From JAHCIE01 sp034431435 (GTDB taxonomy: Bacteria; Chloroflexota; Anaerolineae; Epilineales; JAHCIE01): a stretch of 64,000 nt of DNA. The stretch's first letter is position 1; each line of letters begins with the position of its first letter. The notes under the pieces were generated by a model. The model did not search any database, was not told where the DNA came from, and was given only the letters and a program-made list of their open reading frames with translations. Location: assembly GCA_034431435.1 (NCBI GenBank), contig DAOUDG010000088.1, positions 1 through 64,000 of the forward strand. Direction: 5' to 3'. A program made the translations under genes and the position numbers. Below, one piece after another: positions 59,344 through 64,000 of this stretch.

Positions 59344-61472
59344 CCACCCAAGCCCAGGAACCCGACCTCCCCCTCAACCAGCGCAGCGACCCCGCCTACG
59401 CCCGCCGCATCATCGAGCGCCTCCTGCCCGACGAGCACGTTCGGCGCGTCTGGCTAGAGCAACTTGCTGATTCCATCGATGAGGCGAACCGCGTCTCGCC
59501 CACCAGTTGGGAGGTCACGCTTCTCGCTACTGAGAAGGCCATGCGCCTGAATGTCGGCCTCATTGAGGCGCTGTCGCTAGGCGACTACAAACGGGGTCAC
59601 ACGGCGATTGTCGTCGACGAGACGAAACTTGATGCTGGTACGCGCACTGAGCTGCAAAGCCTCGCCGTGGGCGAGCCAGGTCGCTACCAGTCGCGGCCCG
59701 ACGCGGCCAGCTTCCTTGTGCCCTTCGCGGCCTTCGAGAGAGCGATTGGCCTTGGTCGGTCAGCCCATCTCGACTGGGTGAGACGGGAAGCCGCCGTATA
59801 TCCAAGTACACCCTACCCTCAGGCACATACAGGTGGGGTCATTGCTTATATGCGTGATTGGCTTGGGCGCGACACCCCGCAGCCGGGGTATTGGAAGGGG
59901 CCAATGATATCAGCCAATGTTGCGTCGGTGAACGGCCCAACCGCCGTGGAGAGCATCGCGGAGACACCGAGGGAATTGCGTGGCCTGCTCGCTGCTGCCA
60001 GCCGCACGGGCAACATCCTCCTCTACGGCCCGCCGGGCACCGGCAAGACGTGGCTGGTCAATCACTTCGCCAACTACTACCTGCTCAAGAGCAACTACGG
60101 CGAGGCGAAGGCAGGCGAGTATTGGCGGGCCGTCGAGGCAGGGGACCACGACAAGGCGCGATCGCTGGCGGGGGAGGCGCGTCGCGAGCTGGTCAAGGCG
60201 GCTACTAAGAGCAAAGTGTGGTGGATCGGCATCAATCCGAACACGACTTCCTACGGCCCCGGCGAGACCTGGGATACTCTTCGCGACAAGGGCACACAGG
60301 TTGTGGAGGTCTCTGCCGACAAGGAACTGCGTACCGGGGACTACGCGCTCTGCTATCTCGCTCATGCCAGGAAGATCATGGCACTAGCGCAGGTGGCGGC
60401 TACCGCCCTACCTCAGTCTGGCACAACGGGCGTGAAGCAAGCCGTTACGCTGGAGTTAATGGCTGGTCTCAAGAATCCGGTGTCCCTTGAAGGCCTCAAG
60501 TCTCGCGCGAGCCTTCCAGCCAGCCACCCGGTGATGGACGCCCTTCATCCGTGGGTGTTTGAACTCGAACGCCAGGATGCGGGCGAAATCATTCGCGTCC
60601 TCAATGAGGTTGGCAATGACGTGAGCCTGCCCGGCGTCGAGGCGGGCGACACGCTGGCCTTCGTCACCTTCCACCAGTCCTTCGCCTACGAGGACTTCAT
60701 CGAGGGGCTGCGGCCGCTGCCACCCGACGACGAAAACGCCCGCGGCGTCCAGTACGACGTCATTCCCGGCGTCTTCCGCCGCATCGCCGATCGCGCCGAG
60801 CGCGCCTGGCGTGCCCAGGGTGACAATGCGCCCAAGTACCTCCTCATCATCGACGAGATCAACCGCGCCAACATCGCCAAGGTCTTCGGCGAGCTGATCA
60901 CCCTCATCGAGGACGACAAACGCCTCGGCGCGGCCAACGAACTCAGTGTCGTCCTGCCCATGTCGGGTCAACGTTTCGGCGTCCCGCCTAACCTCACCAT
61001 CCTGGGCACGCTGAACACCGCCGACCGCTCCATCGCCCTGTTGGACCTGGCGCTGCGCCGGCGCTTCACCTTCGTGGAGCTCATGCCCGACCCGACGCTG
61101 CTCCAGGGCCAGGTTATCGACGGCGTGCCGCTGGACGCCCTGCTGACCCGCCTCAACCAGCGCGTCGCCGCCCTCCTCGACCGCGACCACCAGATCGGCC
61201 ATAGCTACTTGATGGGCGTCCAGACCCGCGACGACCTGCGCTTCGCCTGGTACCACCGCATCGTCCCGCTGCTGCAGGAGTACGTCTACAACGACGGCGA
61301 GCGCCTGCGGGCCGTGCTGGGCGCGGCGTTCACGCAAGAGATCAAGCTCGACGCGAGGGTGTTCGAGACGACGCCCGACTCCCTCGACGGCGATGCGATA
61401 CGCTGGGAAGTGCAGACACTCGAGGACAACGACTTCGTCGCTGCTTTGAAGAAGCTCGCGGGCGTCCCGTAA
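59340..61472 (+). CDS. mcrB: McrB-family AAA+ GTPase with a long domain insertion
   Basis: A 710-aa AAA+ motor of the McrBC complex. An unrecognised N-terminal domain (about residues 20-190), where McrB proteins carry DNA-reading modules, precedes Walker A GPPGTGKT (residues 230-237). Walker B IDEINRAN is at about D505-E506, and the family signature appears as LNTADRS (558-564; E. coli MNTADRS). The Walker A-B distance of about 275 residues is far above the ~80 in E. coli McrB. The extra segment, about residues 290-410 (KVWWIGINPN; DTLRDKGTQVVEVSA; GDYALCYLAH), resembles an EVE/PUA-like modified-base reader. The FHQSFAYEDFIEGLRP segment follows. It is coupled to mcrC by ATGA. Confidence 0.9.
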   Translation: MTTQAQEPDLPLNQRSDPAYARRIIERLLPDEHVRRVWLEQLADSIDEANRVSPTSWEVTLLATEKAMRLNVGLIEALSLGDYKRGHTAIVVDETKLDAGTRTELQSLAVGEPGRYQSRPDAASFLVPFAAFERAIGLGRSAHLDWVRREAAVYPSTPYPQAHTGGVIAYMRDWLGRDTPQPGYWKGPMISANVASVNGPTAVESIAETPRELRGLLAAASRTGNILLYGPPGTGKTWLVNHFANYYLLKSNYGEAKAGEYWRAVEAGDHDKARSLAGEARRELVKAATKSKVWWIGINPNTTSYGPGETWDTLRDKGTQVVEVSADKELRTGDYALCYLAHARKIMALAQVAATALPQSGTTGVKQAVTLELMAGLKNPVSLEGLKSRASLPASHPVMDALHPWVFELERQDAGEIIRVLNEVGNDVSLPGVEAGDTLAFVTFHQSFAYEDFIEGLRPLPPDDENARGVQYDVIPGVFRRIADRAERAWRAQGDNAPKYLLIIDEINRANIAKVFGELITLIEDDKRLGAANELSVVLPMSGQRFGVPPNLTILGTLNTADRSIALLDLALRRRFTFVELMPDPTLLQGQVIDGVPLDALLTRLNQRVAALLDRDHQIGHSYLMGVQTRDDLRFAWYHRIVPLLQEYVYNDGERLRAVLGAAFTQEIKLDARVFETTPDSLDGDAIRWEVQTLEDNDFVAALKKLAGVP

Positions 61473-61552
61473 TGGGCAGCCAGCAGCAATTATGGACGCC
61501 ACCGAACTGAACCGCTCGCCCCTGGCGTGTGTTCTATGTCTTGCGTGGCTGG

Positions 61553-61584
61553 CTCCTCGTTGGTCCTTCGTCCTCGGTCCTCCC
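61553..61584. repeat. Dispersed ggtccttcgtcctcggtcc repeat
   Basis: Pyrimidine-rich 'ggtccttcgtcctcggtcctcc' between mcrB and the GNAT gene; the complementary form of the units at 22940 and 28095. Confidence 0.5.
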
Positions 61585-61597
61585 CGGGAGGCGCGCG

Positions 61598-62104
61598 ATG
61601 CCTGAAATCCACATCCGCCCCGCCACCAGCGACGATGTTGAGGCGCTGTGCCGCCTGTACTACGAGTTGCACGAGTGCCACGCGCGAGGCGTGCCCGACC
61701 AGCTCCACAGCCTGGGCGCGTTCGACGAGCGCGACTGGACCGACCTTGTTACCGCCCTGGAGCGGCTCATCGGCGACGACAGCGCGGCTCTGATGGTGGC
61801 TGAGCGAGGCGGCGCTGTGGTGGGCCTGGTCGAGGCTTACTTTCGCACCGATGCGCCCAGCCCTGCGCGCCGCGCCCGGTCCCACGCCTACGTGCAGAGC
61901 CTGGTGGTGGACGAAGCGGTACGCGGTCGGGGTGTCGGTCGTGCCCTGATGGCGGCGGCCCACGCCTGGGCGGCGGCGCGTGGCGCGATCGAGATCGAGC
62001 TGGACACCTGGGAGTATCCTGGCGGTCCACTGACCTTCTACGAGAGCCTCGGCTATCGCACCCTGCGGCGCACCCTGGTCCACGACCTCGTGCGGTCGAC
62101 ATAA
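61598..62104 (+). CDS. GNAT-family N-acetyltransferase
   Basis: A 168-aa acetyl-CoA-dependent acetyltransferase: IHIRPATSDDVEALCRLYYE at the start, then SLVVDEAVRGRGVGRALMAA with the pyrophosphate-binding R/Q-x-x-G-x-G/A loop and FYESLGYRTLRRTLV near the end. The substrate is unknown. GGGAGG precedes ATG 61598. Its 3' end overlaps the convergent APH-like gene by 52 bp. Confidence 0.92.
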   Translation: MPEIHIRPATSDDVEALCRLYYELHECHARGVPDQLHSLGAFDERDWTDLVTALERLIGDDSAALMVAERGGAVVGLVEAYFRTDAPSPARRARSHAYVQSLVVDEAVRGRGVGRALMAAAHAWAAARGAIEIELDTWEYPGGPLTFYESLGYRTLRRTLVHDLVRST

Positions 62105-63105
62105 AGCTGGTACTTGCGCTCGGCCTCCGCCTGCCAGTTGGCGGGGCGGTCCACCAGGCGCGGGTCCAGGCCGCGCGGGACCTCGTACAGGAAGCGCGCC
62201 AGCCGCGCCACCCACCATACCAGCAGTAGCCGCTGATAGACCGCCACACGCTGGGGCAGGGCAGAATCGCCGCGTAGGGTGGCGTAGCGGTCGACCACCC
62301 ACGCCGCCCGCTCCGGCGGGACAGTCAGCGTTGTCGGGTGGCACAGCAGGTCGGCGATCTCGAAGGCCGGGTCGCCCCAACCCGCGTTCTCCCAGTCTAC
62401 CGACGCCCAGCGCCCGGAGCGACGCACGAAGTTGCTCAGGTTGGGGTCACTACGGCACAGGCTGACCTGGGCCGGCGGCCACTCCGGCCAGTCCGTCACT
62501 GTGATTGCCTCCACCAGCGCGTCCACCGGCAGTAGATGCTCGCCGGGCGGCAGGCGATCCACCTGGGCTTCGATGCGCCGTAGGCCGTCGGGCACGTCCA
62601 GCATGGTCATCACCGCCGGGGGAATGTCCTCGCTCGCGCCGCCGGGCGTGACGGTATGCACGGCGAGCAGATGCGCCAGCAGCGCGTTCCACTCCCTATC
62701 GGTGGTAGGCGGCGTCTCAGAGACCGGGCCGTCGAGCCAGGTCATGACGATGACCGGCTGGGCAAAGGAGGTCTGGTCGAGGTACAGGGGGATGGGCGCG
62801 AGGTCGGGGCCGACGGCGCGCAGGGCGGCCAGGGCGGCGTACTCGCGGCCCGCCCGGTCGCGGCTGTCACGCAGGGTGAACTTCACGGCCAGGTCGTGGC
62901 CGTGGCCGGCGGCGCGATACAGCAGGTTATTCGACCCGCCACCCACACGCGCGATCCGCCAGTCGCGCCACACGCCATCCGACGGCTCCCCGGCGAGGTG
63001 GGCCGTCAGCCGCTCTAGCTCATCGGTTGGAACAGCGCGGAGGGTGGTTGGTGGTCGGTCGTCGGCGGTCAAAGGGGGGTCGTCGGTCGTCAGGGCAGGC
63101 GTCAT
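62053..63105 (-). CDS. Aminoglycoside/choline-kinase-like phosphotransferase (APH fold)
   Basis: A 350-aa kinase-fold protein. The N-lobe has RVGGGSNNLLYRAAGH and LAVKFTLRD (ATP-binding Lys). The catalytic loop reads VSLCRSDPNLSNFV, where the usual H-x-D of the HGDLHPGNI motif appears as CRSD, and the metal-binding SVDWENAGWGDPAFEIADL is intact. The N-terminal ~20 residues (MTPALTTDDPPLTADDRPPT) come from a dispersed repeat. It lies 2 bp after the MBL gene on the same strand. The acceptor (antibiotic, choline or sugar) is unknown. Confidence 0.85.
   Translation of the reverse strand: MTPALTTDDPPLTADDRPPTTLRAVPTDELERLTAHLAGEPSDGVWRDWRIARVGGGSNNLLYRAAGHGHDLAVKFTLRDSRDRAGREYAALAALRAVGPDLAPIPLYLDQTSFAQPVIVMTWLDGPVSETPPTTDREWNALLAHLLAVHTVTPGGASEDIPPAVMTMLDVPDGLRRIEAQVDRLPPGEHLLPVDALVEAITVTDWPEWPPAQVSLCRSDPNLSNFVRRSGRWASVDWENAGWGDPAFEIADLLCHPTTLTVPPERAAWVVDRYATLRGDSALPQRVAVYQRLLLVWWVARLARFLYEVPRGLDPRLVDRPANWQAEAERKYQLYVDRTRSWTRVRRRVR
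63030..63100. repeat. Dispersed ggtggtcggtcgtcggcggt repeat at the 5' end of the APH-like gene
   Basis: Units of 'ggtcggtcgtcgg'; the same family as 6589-6640 and 23018-23048. Read on the minus strand it encodes the protein's N-terminus. Confidence 0.55.
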
Positions 63106-63107
63106 GC

Positions 63108-63872
63108 CTACAGCACGTACACCTCGTCCTCGCGGGCCAGGTGCGTCGGCCCACCGAAGGCGCGATGCGCCGCCTCCAGCATCGCCGTCGTATTGTAGCC
63201 GGTCCAGACGTGGGTCAGCACGAGCACGCGGGCGTGGGCGCGGCGGGCCATGGCCCCCGCCTCGTCGGGGGCCAGGTGGCCCCAGGTGTGCGGCTCTTCC
63301 AGGCGGTTCGGTACGCCCGCCTCGCAGATGAACAGATCCGCCCCCTGGGCCAGGGGGGACAGGTCGGTGGCGGGACCGGTGTCGGCCGAGAATGTCACCA
63401 CGCGGCCCTCAGCCTCGATGCGGATGGCCCATGTGGGCACATAATGGGTGGTGGGCTGGAAGGTGAGGTGGAAGGGGCCAATGTCCAGCGCACTAAGGGG
63501 ATCATACTCGCGCATATCGAACTCGCCCTGGAAGAAGTCGCTGTCGTCCTCAGCGAACGGGCGGGCGATGGTCTCCAGGGCGTCGGTCCCCTGGGGCGGG
63601 AGATGCACGGGGATGATGGCCGGCGGCCCGTCCCACGGGCCGTACTTGAGGGCGTAGCGCATCGTTACCAGGTCCAGCGCATGGTCGGCGTGCATGTGCG
63701 TGATGACGATGGCCGATAGGCGGTGGTAGTCGATGTGCTGTTGGAGGCGGCTGACGACGCCGACGCCGCAATCGATGAGCAGCGAGGTATCGCCCGACTC
63801 GAAGAGCAGGCCGGAGCAGGACCCGCCGGGGTTGGGGATGGCCGGGCTTGCGCCGAGGATAGTAATCTTCAC
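63108..63872 (-). CDS. MBL-fold metallo-hydrolase (RNase Z/arylsulfatase-like)
   Basis: A 254-aa metallo-beta-lactamase fold hydrolase: MKITILGASPAIPNPGGSCS opens the first sheet, THMHADHALD is the H-x-H-x-D-H metal motif, TTHYVPTWAIRI and FSADTGPATDL (Asp ligand) follow, and VLTHVW is the last His. These resemble ElaC/RNase-Z-like or cyclic-nucleotide phosphodiesterase members. The GTG start at 63872 overlaps the previous stop as GTGA. It is in an operon with the CoA-binding protein and the APH-like gene. Confidence 0.9.
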   Translation of the reverse strand: MKITILGASPAIPNPGGSCSGLLFESGDTSLLIDCGVGVVSRLQQHIDYHRLSAIVITHMHADHALDLVTMRYALKYGPWDGPPAIIPVHLPPQGTDALETIARPFAEDDSDFFQGEFDMREYDPLSALDIGPFHLTFQPTTHYVPTWAIRIEAEGRVVTFSADTGPATDLSPLAQGADLFICEAGVPNRLEEPHTWGHLAPDEAGAMARRAHARVLVLTHVWTGYNTTAMLEAAHRAFGGPTHLAREDEVYVL

Positions 63873-64000
63873 CCTACGCCCCCGGCCGGGTGCGGCCGCT
63901 CAAGGTTGCGATACTCGACGGCGATGCAACGATTCGCCACTACGTCCAGCCCGGCCGCCACCGCTTCGGCGATGGCCTGGTCGTTGCTCACGCCCAATTG
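63869..64000 (-). CDS. CoA-binding domain protein, N-terminally truncated by the window end
   Basis: The last 43 codons of a gene whose start lies beyond the window: QLGVSNDQAIAEAVAAGLDV then VANRCIAVEYRNLERP. This is the C-terminal signature of small CoA-binding proteins (YccU type), where '(M/L)Q-G-x-N--A---A---G--VV--RC---E' recurs. The stop overlaps the MBL start (GTGA). Function is not established for the family. Confidence 0.8.
   Translation of the reverse strand, partial: QLGVSNDQAIAEAVAAGLDVVANRCIAVEYRNLERPHPAGGVG

Noticed and set aside
1..64000. CRISPR array, prophage, integron or rRNA
   Set aside because: No regularly spaced direct repeats, cas genes, phage structural genes, integrases or rRNA sequence were seen; the dispersed repeats are irregular.

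Overview
The window looks like a contiguous piece of a high-GC chromosome from the phylum Chloroflexota. No rRNA is present, so this rests on style: Thr/Pro-rich 'PTATPT' linkers in secreted proteins, several very large family-39-like membrane glycosyltransferases, an orphan UgpC/MsmK-type ATPase, and many short dispersed repeats of the 'gaggacgaaggac' and 'gggattggagatt' kind that also run into coding sequence. The class within the phylum cannot be fixed from this sequence. Both window ends cut genes.

Layout. 1-9.3 kb: purine salvage (adenine deaminase, nucleoside hydrolase), an orphan oligopeptide-ABC ATPase beside a transposase scar, kynureninase, RimO, an M24 peptidase and a GH4 glycosidase. 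9.3-12.3 kb (minus): a CopZ-like chaperone coupled to a TauE/SafE-cupredoxin fusion, then ThpR and a PIG-L deacetylase. 12.3-31.6 kb: a cell-surface island with four giant membrane glycosyltransferase-like proteins that share a C-terminal beta-sandwich module, two secreted or anchored proteins, a subtilisin-like protease with a long leader, a GT4 glycosyltransferase and a LiaF-like membrane protein. 31.7-41.7 kb (minus): a housekeeping run polA-corA-argS-prfA-EEP-prmC-HAD-tsaC, which joins release factor 1, its methyltransferase and the t6A enzyme.

41.7-55.2 kb: the UgpC/MsmK ATPase, an ECF sigma/anti-sigma pair, a cohesin-like secreted protein, and an efflux array (ArsR-type regulator, Fsr-like MFS pump, and a heterodimeric ABC exporter with one degenerate ATP site). 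These are followed by tRNA-Gln(TTG), IlvD and a secreted metallophosphatase. 55.2-57.8 kb: modB and modA with a strong promoter and a putative TGAGTAT operator, divergent from a PadR regulator. 57.8-61.5 kb: an McrBC-type restriction locus in reversed order (mcrC-mcrB), preceded by five unrelated palindromes. Its McrB carries a long, possibly EVE/PUA-like insertion between Walker A and Walker B. 61.5-64 kb: a GNAT acetyltransferase, then a minus-strand operon of an APH-fold kinase, an MBL hydrolase and a CoA-binding protein.

Most interesting: the unusual McrBC locus and its palindrome cluster; repeat families inserted in frame in a membrane glycosyltransferase gene and forming the ends of other proteins; the asymmetric ABC exporter beside an ArsR-MFS pair; the modA operator; and the beta-sandwich module shared by four surface glycosyltransferases.
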